DNA of 64,000 nt from CAVVAY01 sp963746465 (GTDB lineage: Bacteria; Actinomycetota; Actinomycetes; JACCUZ01): contig CAVVAY010000004.1 in NCBI GenBank assembly GCA_963746465.1, positions 206,256-270,255 on the forward strand, written 5' to 3'. Positions 25,869-34,415 of this stretch are shown one piece after another. Within the stretch, counting starts at the first letter, position 1; every line of letters begins with the position of its first letter. The notes under the pieces are model-generated. The model saw only the letters and a list, made by a program, of their open reading frames with translations. It ran no database searches and was not told where the DNA came from. The translations under genes and the position numbers were made by a program.

Positions 25869-26102
25869 ATGCAGGAGAGGCACAGGTTCGCCCGACGGCC
25901 GCTGGCCGCGCTGTCGGAGGCTGCACTTCTGGTGTACACGCGCGTGGTCCACGGTGGACGCGACCGCGGTGACGTCCCGGGCTGGGTGCTCGTCACGATC
26001 ATGACCGCCGGTCTGGTGACTGCGTTGTGGCTGGTGGCGGACGACAAGCTCAAGCAGCTGTTCAACGACGCGCTCGACGGAGTCGTCGGCAACGCGCCCT
26101 GA
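25869..26102 (+). CDS. Small Flp-pilin-like membrane protein
   Basis: A 77-residue protein with a basic N-terminus and one helix, VPGWVLVTIMTAGLVTALWL, preceded by GGRDRGD, then a short polar tail. Size, single helix and position between tadC and the tadE-like genes make it the candidate major pilin of this Tad system. The classical Flp G/XXXXEY prepilin signature is not obvious, and no prepilin peptidase gene is in the window. Moderate confidence in the role. Confidence 0.65.
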   Translation: MQERHRFARRPLAALSEAALLVYTRVVHGGRDRGDVPGWVLVTIMTAGLVTALWLVADDKLKQLFNDALDGVVGNAP

Positions 26103-26124
26103 CCAGCATGCGAAGGCGTCGTCG

Positions 26125-26508
26125 GTGAGGACTCTGCGGGGCGACCGGGGCTCGGCGGTCGTCGAGTTCACGTTGGTCGGCGTACTGCTGACCGTCCTGT
26201 TCCTCGCGCTGCTGCAGCTCGGGCTGGCGCTGCACGTGCGCAACACCCTCGTCGCGTCCGCGGCCGAGGGGGCTCGTTACGGCGCGAACGCCGACCGCGA
26301 CCCGGCGCAGGGTGCCGCGGTGACCCGCCAGCTGATCCGCGACTCCCTGGCCGACTCCTTCGCCGGCGGTGTGACCTCAGGGTTCGAGACGGTCGACGGC
26401 ATGCAGACCGTCTACGTCCAGGTCGAGGCCACCCTGCCGGTGCTGGGGCTGCTCGGTCCGCCGCGTGCGATCACGGTGCGTGGCCACGCGCTGGAGGAGG
26501 CGCCGTGA
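26125..26508 (+). CDS. TadE-like minor pseudopilin (first copy)
   Basis: A 127-residue protein with the TadE signature GSAVVEFTLVGVLLTVLFLALL at the N-terminus, a single membrane helix, and an outer domain starting VRNTLVASAAEGARYGA. TadE-like pseudopilins are processed and help prime pilus assembly. GTG start at 26125; its stop overlaps the next gene (GTGA). Confidence 0.85.
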   Translation: MRTLRGDRGSAVVEFTLVGVLLTVLFLALLQLGLALHVRNTLVASAAEGARYGANADRDPAQGAAVTRQLIRDSLADSFAGGVTSGFETVDGMQTVYVQVEATLPVLGLLGPPRAITVRGHALEEAP

Positions 26509-26990
26509 CCTCACCGCTTGCTCGCACCTGGCGGCTGCTGCGCCGCCGGGTCTTCCACGATGAGCCGGACGGCGGCAACGCGATCATCGAGTTCGTCTAC
26601 CTCGCCGTCCTGCTGATGCTGCCGTTGGTCTACGTCCTGCTCACGGTGTTCCGGGTCCAGGCGGCGTCGTACGCCGTGTCGAGCGCCGCCCGTGAGGCCG
26701 GCCGGGTGTACGCCACCGCCGAGACCCTCGACGAGGCGGGACCCCGGGCATTCGCGGCAGCCAGCCTCGTGATGAGCGACAGCGACCTACCCCTGCGCGC
26801 GGACCAGATGGAGATCACCTGCTCCAGCCGACCGTGCCTGGTGCCGGGCTCGCAGGTGAACGTGGTGCTCACCTACCAGGTCGCCCTCCCGCTGGTGCCG
26901 CGCTTCTTCTCCGACCGGGCGCCGGCCTCGGTGCGGGTGACCTCCCGCCACCTCGAGGTCGTCGACCGCTATCAGACAGGTGCCCGGTGA
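26505..26990 (+). CDS. TadE-like minor pseudopilin (second copy)
   Basis: A 161-residue protein with a short cytoplasmic lead, then DGGNAIIEFVYLAVLLMLPL (TadE-like processing and membrane segment) and the conserved AASYAVSSAAREAGRVYATA. CSSRPC places two cysteines in the external domain. GTG start, coupled by 4-base overlaps both to the gene before and to the gene after, so the three pseudopilins should be made in fixed ratio. Confidence 0.83.
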   Translation: MTSPLARTWRLLRRRVFHDEPDGGNAIIEFVYLAVLLMLPLVYVLLTVFRVQAASYAVSSAAREAGRVYATAETLDEAGPRAFAAASLVMSDSDLPLRADQMEITCSSRPCLVPGSQVNVVLTYQVALPLVPRFFSDRAPASVRVTSRHLEVVDRYQTGAR

Positions 26991-27457
26991 GCGGCCCGCT
27001 CGCGCGCGTCCGCGAGGTGCGGCGCTCCGGCGACGAGGGCCAGCTGATCCTGCTGGTCCTGGCGTACGCCGTGATCGCTGCCCTGCTGGTGACCGTGGTC
27101 GTCAACGTGTCGAAGGTCTACCTCAACCGGCGTTCCCTGGTCGCAGCCGCCGACGGCGCCGCGCTCAGCGCCGCCAACCAGCCGGACCTCGACGCGGTCT
27201 ACAACGGCGCCGGTGCCACGCTGCCGCTGAGCCCCGCAGGCACCGGAGCCGCCGTCCGGCAGTACGTGCGGGACGCCGACCTGGCCGGCCGGTTCGAGGA
27301 CTTCCAGGTGGTCGACGTGACCACTGACGGCGTCACGGTGACCGTCACGCTCCGCGCGGAGGTCGGGATGCCGTTCCTCAACCTGCTCTCGGACCAGTAC
27401 GCGGGGGGCTACCCGGTGCGCGCGGTCGCCCGGGCCCGCTCGCCGCTCACCCCCTGA
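26987..27457 (+). CDS. TadG-like pilus assembly protein
   Basis: A 156-residue protein that begins like TadG: DEGQLILLVLAYAVIAALLV forms one membrane helix, then RRSLVAAADGAALSAANQPD. Classical TadG proteins are longer and carry a von Willebrand A domain; that part is absent, so this is a short TadE/TadG-type member. GTG 26987 overlaps the preceding stop. Last gene of the operon; it converges on a small membrane-protein gene by 11 bases. Confidence 0.78.
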   Translation: MSGPLARVREVRRSGDEGQLILLVLAYAVIAALLVTVVVNVSKVYLNRRSLVAAADGAALSAANQPDLDAVYNGAGATLPLSPAGTGAAVRQYVRDADLAGRFEDFQVVDVTTDGVTVTVTLRAEVGMPFLNLLSDQYAGGYPVRAVARARSPLTP

Positions 27458-27599
27458 GGCGCTGGTCGTGCGGGTCGAGCTCGTACTCGTGGGAGCGGGG
27501 GAGCGGCGCGGGCCGGTTGGTGAGCAGCATCCGCCCCAGCGTGACCAGGTAGGCGGCGGTCAGGACGATCGCGACGGCCAGGACGAGCAGTGGCGTCAT
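27447..27599 (-). CDS. Small membrane protein of unknown function
   Basis: A 50-residue protein starting MTPLLVLAVAIVLTAAYLVT (one membrane helix), followed by a polar tail LPRSHEYELDPHDQRLRG. A GGAGG ribosome site precedes the ATG at 27599; the open frame extends upstream, but the hydrophobic start and the ribosome site favour this one. Function unknown. Confidence 0.6.
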   Translation of the reverse strand: MTPLLVLAVAIVLTAAYLVTLGRMLLTNRPAPLPRSHEYELDPHDQRLRG

Positions 27600-27726
27600 C
27601 GGAGGTGCCTCCTTCTTCGGATCGCTGTGGTCCACCGTACGGTGCGCCCGTGCCCTTGGCACTACCTTGCAGACGCCTTGCAGGAGGTGACCGGCCCAGG
27701 CTCAAGTCGGTGACCGAACGTGACCG

Positions 27727-29307
27727 ATGAACGAAGGACGAACCCCTTCGACGGCAGGCCCGGTGACTAAGCAGCAGGCACCCGACGCGAGCCCGGCGAC
27801 GACGCTGTCGCGCCGCGGCTTCCTCGGCGTGGGCGCCGGCCTGCTGGGCGCAGGGGCGTGGGGGTCGCTGGGCCTGGCCACGGCCCCGGCCGCCGAGGCG
27901 GCCGGCGGCGACACCGTGCTGCACCTGGTCCGGCGGGCGACCTACGGCCCCACGCCCGAGCTGCTCAGCGCGGTGCGCAAGGTCGGGGCCGACGCCTGGC
28001 TGGAGCGGCAGCTCGCGCCGGCCAAGGTCCCGGACGCCGCGATGAGCGCCCTGCTGCGCCGATGGCCGACCCTCCGGCAGTCGCCGACCCAGCTGACCAG
28101 CAGCATCGGGCGGTTCCAGTGGGACGGGATGTTCGACCTGGTCGACGCGCACATCGCCCGGGCCTGCTGGAGCAACCGGCAGCTCTTCGAGGTGATGGTC
28201 GACTTCTGGTCCAACCATCTCAACGTCACCTGCCCCTCGTCGGACGTCTGGGCCACCCGGCACCTCTACGACGCGAACGTCATCCGCAAGCACGCGCTAG
28301 GCCGGTTCAGCGACCTGCTGGTGGCCTCCGCCAGGCACCCGGCGATGCTCGCCTACCTCGACAATGCCAGCTCGGACAAGGACGCCCCGAACGAGAACTA
28401 CGCGCGTGAGCTGCTCGAGCTGCACACCGTCGGGGTCGGTGCCGGTTACAGCGAGAAGATGATCGCGTCGGCGGCCCGGCTGCTGACCGGGCTCTCGATC
28501 GACGACGGCTCGATGACTTACCTCTACGACACGTCGAAGCACGCGACCGGGGCCGTGAAGGTGCTCGGCTTCAGGCACCCCAACCGCACGGCGTACGGCG
28601 AGAAGGCCACTGTCGAGTACCTGCGCTACCTGGCCCGCCACCCGGCCACCGCACGGCGGATCTCGCGCAAGCTCGCGGTCCGGTTCGTCAGCGACGACCC
28701 GCCGGCTGCGTTGGTGAACCGGCTGGCGAAGGTCTACCTCAAGAACGGAACCGACATCCGGCCGGTGCTGCGCACATTGTTCCGATCTCCCGAGTTCCGA
28801 GGGTCGGCCGGCGCGAAGGTGAAGCGGCCGTTCGAGGACCTGGTGTCGACGGTCCGGGCGCTGGGCATCCGGCCGCCGGCGTCAGGCACCGAGTCGGTCC
28901 GCCAGCTGCAGTGGCTCTCCGGTTCGCTCGGTCAACCGCCGCTGGGCTGGCACCCGCCGGACGGCTACCCCGACGTCTCGCCCGCGTGGCAGAGCGCCGG
29001 CGGGACCCTCGCCCGGTGGAACGCGCACCTCGGGCTCGCCGCCGGCTGGTGGCCGAACGGCTTCCGCCGTCCGGAGCTCGTCGACCGGCTGCGGCCGGCC
29101 CACCCGCGCACCCACGGCGAGCTGGTCGACGCGGCGGCCGCCGGGCTCGCTCTGCCGCGGCCGACGCCCGCCGTCCGGAACGCCGTCTGCGCCTTCCTCG
29201 GCCGCGCGCCGACCGCCCGGCTGTCCGCCGACGACGAGGCGCTGGGCTGGCGCCTGCCCTACGTGTTCGCCCTGCTGCTCGACAGTCCCGCGGCGGCGAT
29301 CCGATGA
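27727..29307 (+). CDS. Tat-exported DUF1800 protein
   Basis: A 526-residue protein with a twin-arginine signal, LSRRGFLGVGAGLLGAGAWG, near residue 27. The DUF1800 hallmarks follow: HLVRRATYGPTPELLSAV, WLERQLAP, MVDFWSNHLNV and NENYARELLELHTVGVGAGY, and later KLAVRFVSDDPP. DUF1800 and DUF1501 genes are regularly found side by side and their products are exported; the biochemical role is not established. The stop overlaps the DUF1501 start (ATGA). Confidence 0.88.
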   Translation: MNEGRTPSTAGPVTKQQAPDASPATTLSRRGFLGVGAGLLGAGAWGSLGLATAPAAEAAGGDTVLHLVRRATYGPTPELLSAVRKVGADAWLERQLAPAKVPDAAMSALLRRWPTLRQSPTQLTSSIGRFQWDGMFDLVDAHIARACWSNRQLFEVMVDFWSNHLNVTCPSSDVWATRHLYDANVIRKHALGRFSDLLVASARHPAMLAYLDNASSDKDAPNENYARELLELHTVGVGAGYSEKMIASAARLLTGLSIDDGSMTYLYDTSKHATGAVKVLGFRHPNRTAYGEKATVEYLRYLARHPATARRISRKLAVRFVSDDPPAALVNRLAKVYLKNGTDIRPVLRTLFRSPEFRGSAGAKVKRPFEDLVSTVRALGIRPPASGTESVRQLQWLSGSLGQPPLGWHPPDGYPDVSPAWQSAGGTLARWNAHLGLAAGWWPNGFRRPELVDRLRPAHPRTHGELVDAAAAGLALPRPTPAVRNAVCAFLGRAPTARLSADDEALGWRLPYVFALLLDSPAAAIR

Positions 29308-30577
29308 CGACTTGCGACTGCGGACACGTGCAGCCGGCCGGGCTCAGTCGACGCCGGCTGCTCGGTGCGGCCGGCGCGGCGGCGGCGCTCGGCGTCGTCG
29401 GCGGGCTCGCGAGCGACACCGCGTCGAGCCGCTATGCCTTCGCCGGCCCGGCGTACAGCGGTGACGTGCTGGTGGTCCTGAGCCTGCGCGGCGGCTTCGA
29501 CGGACTCTCGGCCGTGGTTCCTGTCGCTGACCCGGCGTACGCCTCCGCCCGGCCCGGCATCGGCATCCCGGCCGGCGCGCTGCTGCCCCTGGACGCGACC
29601 TTCGGGATGCACCCGGCGCTGGGCCCGCTCAAGCGGTTCTGGGACGCCGGGCAGCTGGCCGCGGTGCACGCCGCCGGCCAGCCGGACCCGACCCGGTCGC
29701 ACTTCCGCGCGATGGAGGAGATGGAGCGAGCGGCTCCCGGCTCCGGCGTGCGCACCGGCTGGCTGGACCGGGTCAGCTCGGCGGAGGGGCCGGGGTCGGC
29801 CTTCGCCACCGTCGGCGTCGGCGTCGAGGCGAACCAGCGCGCACTGCTCGGCTCCGCACCGGAGCTGCTGATGGGGTCGGTCGAGGACTTCGCCCTGTCC
29901 GGTGCCGACGACGCCAGCGAGCGGGCGCGCTGGACGGCCGCCCTGGAGGCGATGCACCGCGGCGCGCGGGCCGAGGTGGCCGCGCCGGCGCGGCTCACTC
30001 TCAACGCGATCGGTACGGCGGCTGCCCTGCAGGACACCGAGTACACCGCGGCGAACGGTGCGGCCTACCCCGACGGTGACCTGGCAGACGCGCTTCGCGA
30101 CGTGGCCCGACTCGTCAAGGCCGACGTCGGCCTGCGGGTCGCGACCGTCGACTTCGGCGACTGGGACATGCATGCCGGGACTCGGCCGGGCCGACGGCGG
30201 CTGGATGTCCCGGCAGCTCACCGAGCTCGGCGAGGCACTCGCGGCGTTCGCGACCGACCTCGGTGACGCACTCGAGCCGGGTGTCGCTGGTGACGCTCTC
30301 GGAGTTCGGCCGCCGGGTGCGCGAGAACGCCTCCGGCGGCCTGGACCACGGGCACGGCAACCTGATGCTGCTGCTCGGCGGAGGGGTCGTCGGCGGCCGG
30401 GTGCACGGTGCCTGGCCGGGCCTCGACCCTGCCGGGCTGGTCGACGGTGACCTGCCGGCGTCCAACGACTACCGGCTGGTGCTCGCCGAGCTGCTCGAGC
30501 GGCGCTGCCAGGTGCCTGCGTCGGCGGTGTTCCCCGGTCTGGGCAGCGCTCGGCTCGGCGTCGCGCGCGCTCGCTGA
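29304..30577 (+). pseudogene. Tat-exported DUF1501 (sulfatase-like fold) protein, two frameshifts
   Basis: Begins with a Tat signal, LSRRRLLGAAGAAAALGVVG, then DVLVVLSLRGGFDGLSAVVP and HFRAMEEMERAAPGSGVRTG, typical DUF1501. The frame changes near 30178 (after DFGDWDMHAG, continuing as LGRADGGWMSRQLTELGEAL) and again near 30270 (continuing as VSLVTLSEFGRRVRENASGG and LDHGHGNLMLLLGGGVVGG). All the expected C-terminal motifs are present in the shifted frames, so these are more likely sequence errors than real decay. Paired with the DUF1800 gene by a 4-base overlap. Confidence 0.8.
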
Positions 30578-30955
30578 CTACTGGCCGGGTCGGACGATCT
30601 GCTGAAACACCCAGCCGTTGCCGTCCGGATCGGCGAAGCGGACGAACCGGCCCCAGGGCTGCTCGTCGACCTCGCTGGCGTCGACCCCGCGACCCACCAG
30701 CTCGGCCCGGGCGGCATCGGCGTCGGCCACCACGCACTGGATCCCCTGCTGCGACCCGGGCGACATGTCCAGGCCGAGGCCGGTGCCGAAGGCGATCGAG
30801 CAGGCGGAGCCGGGCGGGGTGAGCTGCACGAAACGAAGCTCGGCGTTGACCACCTGGTCGAAGTCGGCGTGGAAGCCGACCTGGTCGACGTAGAACGCCT
30901 TGGCGCGGTCGACGTCGGTGACAGGGACGAAGACGAGCTCGAGCTTGATGTCCAT
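30578..30955 (-). CDS. VOC (glyoxalase/bleomycin-resistance) family protein
   Basis: A 125-residue one-domain VOC protein: IKLELVFVPVTDVDRAKAFY at the N-terminus, GIQCVVADADAARAELVGRG in the middle, and RFVRFADPDGNGWVFQQIV at the end. Members bind a divalent metal or a small ligand; the function here is unknown. I chose ATG 30955 because the fold starts there. It abuts the DUF1501 stop with no gap and runs convergent. Confidence 0.82.
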   Translation of the reverse strand: MDIKLELVFVPVTDVDRAKAFYVDQVGFHADFDQVVNAELRFVQLTPPGSACSIAFGTGLGLDMSPGSQQGIQCVVADADAARAELVGRGVDASEVDEQPWGRFVRFADPDGNGWVFQQIVRPGQ

Positions 30956-31005
30956 GACGGGCAACCTAGTCACCAGGTCCGACAACTATCACCCGCTCGG
31001 GCCCG

Positions 31006-32335
31006 TCAGGTCAGTGGTGGGTCGGTGCTCTTGGTGTAGGTCTTGCCCAGGGGGCTGGTCCAGGTCTTGGTTCCGGTGTCGGGGTGGTAGGTGAGTGTCC
31101 AGAGGCCGTGGGTCTTGGCGTTGTGGTGTTGCCGGCACAGGGGTCCGAGGTTGACCCGGATGGTTCGTCCGTGGTGGGCGTAGGTGACCACGTGGTCGCA
31201 GTCGCACTGGGCTGCGGGGCGGTTGCAGGCGGGGAACCCGCAGGTCCGGTCCCGGGCGGCGATGAACGCGCGCAGCTGGTCCGAGGGCCGGTAGGTGGTG
31301 GCGCCGCGGTCCAGGAGCTGGCCGGTGTGCGGGTGGGTGGTCCACCGGACCCAGTCCCGCTGGCTGGCCATCTGCCTCGCGAGGGGTGCCGGGATGGGGC
31401 CGTAGCCGGGGATCTCACCCGGATGGTCGGCCATCCCCAACGCGGTGGGCAGGTCGAGCACGACGGCGGCGGTCTGCGCGCCGCCGCAGGAGCACCTGGG
31501 CAGTCGTCGGCTGCTTGCGGTTGTGTCCGGGCCGGTGGTGTCGCTGGTCTGGGCACCTCCGGCGGGGTTGGGTCCGAGGACGGCGTCGACCAGGGCGTCG
31601 ACGCGGAGCGCGTCCAGGCCGGGGTCGTTCCCGGCGCCGGCCCGCAGCAGGTCCTGGGTGGCCTTGGCGCGGGCGGTCAGGGTGTCCCACACGTCCTCGG
31701 CGACCGGGGCCGGCATGGTCATCCAGAACGACTGCATCCCATCGGGTTGCGGCATCGCCTCGATGGTGCGGGCCGCGACCGCCTGGTGGTGCCGGTCGGC
31801 CGCGGACTGGGGGTCCGCGGTGAGCACCGCCCGCCGGACGGTGCGCTTGAACTCGCCCAGGCTCTGGTCGGTCGCCCGGCCCAGCACCCGGTCCTGCACC
31901 GCGGCCGCTTCCGGGTCGGGCAGGTCCGCGGACCGCGCCGGCCAGGTGCGCGGCCTGCAGGTAGGTGATGTCCCCGGCCCGCAACGCTGACAAGGCGCCA
32001 CCGAGGCGGTCCCGCAGCTCCAGGGCCACCATCGTCCGGTCCCCGGCGGTCGAGGGAGACAGCCGCAGCGCGGCGCCGATCTCGAACCGGGCCTCCTCCG
32101 CCGGCCGGCCCGCGGCCTCGGTCGCCTCGGCCACCGCCGCGATCGCTGCCTGCTGCAGCCCGTCCAGCATCGACCGGCACCGCTCGATCGCCCGGATCAG
32201 GTCCACCCGACCTTCACCGTCGAGGGCGTACGGGTCGAGCCGGCCCAGCCAGGGCACCGCCGCCAGATCGGCCGGGCCGTCAGCGACCAGGCGCACCATC
32301 TCGGTGCCCAGACCCACCTCGATCACCGAATGCAT
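31006..32335 (-). pseudogene. DUF222 and HNH endonuclease domain protein, one frameshift
   Basis: Coding starts MHSVIEVGLGTEMVRLVADG with a DUF222-type helical region (SMLDGLQQAAIAAVAEATEA). The frame shifts near 31,930-31,950 and continues as DPEAAAVQDRVLGRATDQSL. The C-terminal HNH domain is intact: RTCGFPACNRPAAQCDCDHV, then NLGPLCRQHHNAKTH. These genes are numerous in Nocardioidaceae and related actinobacteria and are thought to be selfish or mobile; the activity is untested. A lone frameshift in otherwise clean sequence could be an error or a real knock-out. Confidence 0.8.
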
Positions 32336-32478
32336 ACGACGAACCTAGAGACAGGGTCGGACACAACCCCCCACCCAGAATCCCATTGTCCACAAGGCGA
32401 TCCGGTCCTATGTCGAAGACGACGAAAGGCGCGCCGCGGATCGCGGCGCACCCTTCGGAGGCAGTCGTTCAGCCGGTG

Positions 32479-32961
32479 CTAGCGCACCCGGCCGAAGAAG
32501 TGGCCGCTCGACCAGATGTGGTCGCGACGGACCCGGGTACCCGAGTACGGCGCGTGCCAGATGTAGCCGTGCCCGGCGTAGATCGCGACGTGGTAGATGC
32601 CGCCACCGCCGTAGAAGAACACCAGGTCGCCGCGACGGGCGTTGCTGCGGCTGATCCGCTTGACCTTGCCGGCCTGGGCGGACGACGAGTGTGGCAGCGA
32701 CTTGCCGAGGTGCGAGTACACCCAGCGAGTGAGGCCGGAGCAGTCGAAGCGGTGCGGGCCGACACCGCCGTAGGCGTAGGGCGAGCCCTTGCGGGTGCGC
32801 GCCCAGTCGACGGCGGCGTTGCCCTTCTGCGCCGTGATCACAGCGGACGCGCCGGACGTTGTGGGGCCAACAGCCGAGAAGGCGAAGAGGCCGAACGCCA
32901 GACCGAGGACGAGAAAGAACGTGGTGAGCAGGCGGGCAGGGGCGAGTCGTGTCGCGGACAT
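32479..32961 (-). CDS. Secreted NlpC/P60 cell-wall hydrolase
   Basis: A 160-residue peptidoglycan peptidase. The N-terminal signal/anchor is LLTTFFLVLGLAFGLFAFSA. The catalytic domain has RFDCSGLTRWVYSHLGKSLP (cysteine nucleophile) and YHVAIYAGHGYIWHAPYSG (histidine). It should cleave the stem peptide between D-glutamate and the diamino acid. A c-di-AMP riboswitch precedes it, linking wall remodelling to c-di-AMP level as for actinobacterial rpf/nlpC genes. ATG 32961. Confidence 0.9.
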   Translation of the reverse strand: MSATRLAPARLLTTFFLVLGLAFGLFAFSAVGPTTSGASAVITAQKGNAAVDWARTRKGSPYAYGGVGPHRFDCSGLTRWVYSHLGKSLPHSSSAQAGKVKRISRSNARRGDLVFFYGGGGIYHVAIYAGHGYIWHAPYSGTRVRRDHIWSSGHFFGRVR

Positions 32962-32977
32962 GCATTCCTTCGGGATC

Positions 32978-33150
32978 CGCCTACGAGGAGTGTCCTGTCG
33001 GGTTCGGGCGCCGAAGTTGCCCGGCCACTATCCGTGGCTTAACCCCAAGGCCGCGTCCCTGAGGTCGCGACCGCCGTGCTGGGTTCTCCGCCCCTGCCAT
33101 ATCGACGTACGTCGGTCACTCGCGCAGTGGCAGGGCTCGGCGTCCACGCG
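32978..33150 (-). promoter_or_regulatory. ydaO-yuaA (c-di-AMP) riboswitch upstream of the NlpC/P60 gene
   Basis: Read on the minus strand, the leader has the conserved ydaO pieces in order: GCCGAGCCCTGCC, GGCAGGGGCGGAGAACCCAG, TTGGGGTTAAGCCACGG, GGGCAACTTCGGCGCCCGAA and finally CTCGTAGGCG shortly before the ATG. Actinobacterial c-di-AMP riboswitches have this arrangement in front of cell-wall hydrolase genes and usually turn expression off when c-di-AMP is high. Boundaries are approximate. Confidence 0.85.
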
Positions 33151-33289
33151 GTGGCCCCACCGGTACCGGTGAGGACTTGTGCTGTCCCCTACCTTGCGGC
33201 ACGCCGGGCAGTGGTCTTGACCAAATCAGCGAAGGAACCCGGAAATGTGATGCGGCTAACGGGATTCCGGGGGTTGAGATGGACCAATA

Positions 33290-34376
33290 GTGATGGTGCA
33301 TGCGCACCACGTGACCTCCATATGGCTGAATGGTGCCGTGGACGACCGGTGGGAGCTGCGGCTGCCGAGGGGTGCCCCCGTGGCTCCGCTGCTCGCAATC
33401 GGCCGCCGGGTGGCCATCGCGGTCGCGATCGTGCTCGTCAACTGGGCCGTCGTCCTCATCGAACGTGACGGCTACAACGACAGCGCGGACGGCGTGCTGT
33501 CGACCATCGACGCGCTGTACTACACGACGGTCACGCTCTCGACGACCGGCTACGGCGACATCACGCCGGTGACCACATCAGCCCGCCTGATCAACGCGCT
33601 GATCGTCACGCCGATGCGCTTCCTGTTCGTCCTCGTGCTCGTCGGCACCACGATCCAGGTGCTCACCGAACGTTCCCGCGACCAGTTCAAGGTCGCTCGC
33701 TGGAGGTCTCGCGTGCAGGACCACATCGTCATCTGCGGCTACGGAACCAAGGGACGCAGCGCGGTGCGCGCGCTGCGCCAGCAGGAGATGCCGGCCGACC
33801 ACATCGTCGTCGATCGAGTCCGACCCCGAGAACGTCCGGCAGGCATCGGCCGACGGACTCGTCACGGTGCACGGCTCGTCGACCCGCGACTCGGTGCTGA
33901 ACGAGGCCGAGGTAGGGAGGGCCAAGGCGGTCATCGTCGCCGTCGACACCGACGACACCGCCGTGCTCACCACGCTCACCATCCGGCAGCTCGCGCCGAA
34001 GATCACCCTGGTCGCAGCGGTGCGCGAGGAGGAGAACGCCGACCTGCTGATCCAGAGCGGTGCGAGCTCGGTCATCACGTCCTCGGCCGCCGCGGGCCGG
34101 CTGCTCGGACTGGCAACCGAGAGCCCCCGCGCTGTGGCGATCGTGGAGGACCTGATCGCTGTCGGCTCCGGCCTGGACCTGATGGAACGGGACGTGGCCC
34201 CGGAGGAGGTCGGGCTGCCTTCGCGGACGCTGCCCGTGCCGGTGCTCGCGGTCGTCCGCGACGGCAGGACGCTGACCTACGACAACGCCGAGTGCGAGAC
34301 CCTGCGGGCCGGCGACCGGATCGTCTACGTCGGCAGCAACGGTGGCGAGCACGGGGTCGTGCCGGCCCACCAGTGA
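33290..34376 (+). pseudogene. Potassium channel protein with TrkA-N (RCK) domain, one frameshift
   Basis: A Kch-like channel: a first helix (VAIAVAIVLVNWAVVLIE), the pore with selectivity filter in TTVTLSTTGYGDITPV, a second helix (MRFLFVLVLVGTTIQVLTE), then the RCK nucleotide-binding domain with IVICGYGTKGRSAVRAL. Near 33,812 one extra base shifts the frame; the protein continues as IESDPENVRQASADGLVTVH to a TrkA-C-like end at 34376. Only two transmembrane helices, as in MthK/Kch-type channels. The extra base looks like a sequence error. The start could also be the ATG at 33293 or a later GTG. Confidence 0.85.
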
Positions 34377-34415
34377 GCGGAAGACGCCCGCGCCGGTCGC
34401 GTAGTCTTCCTGCAC

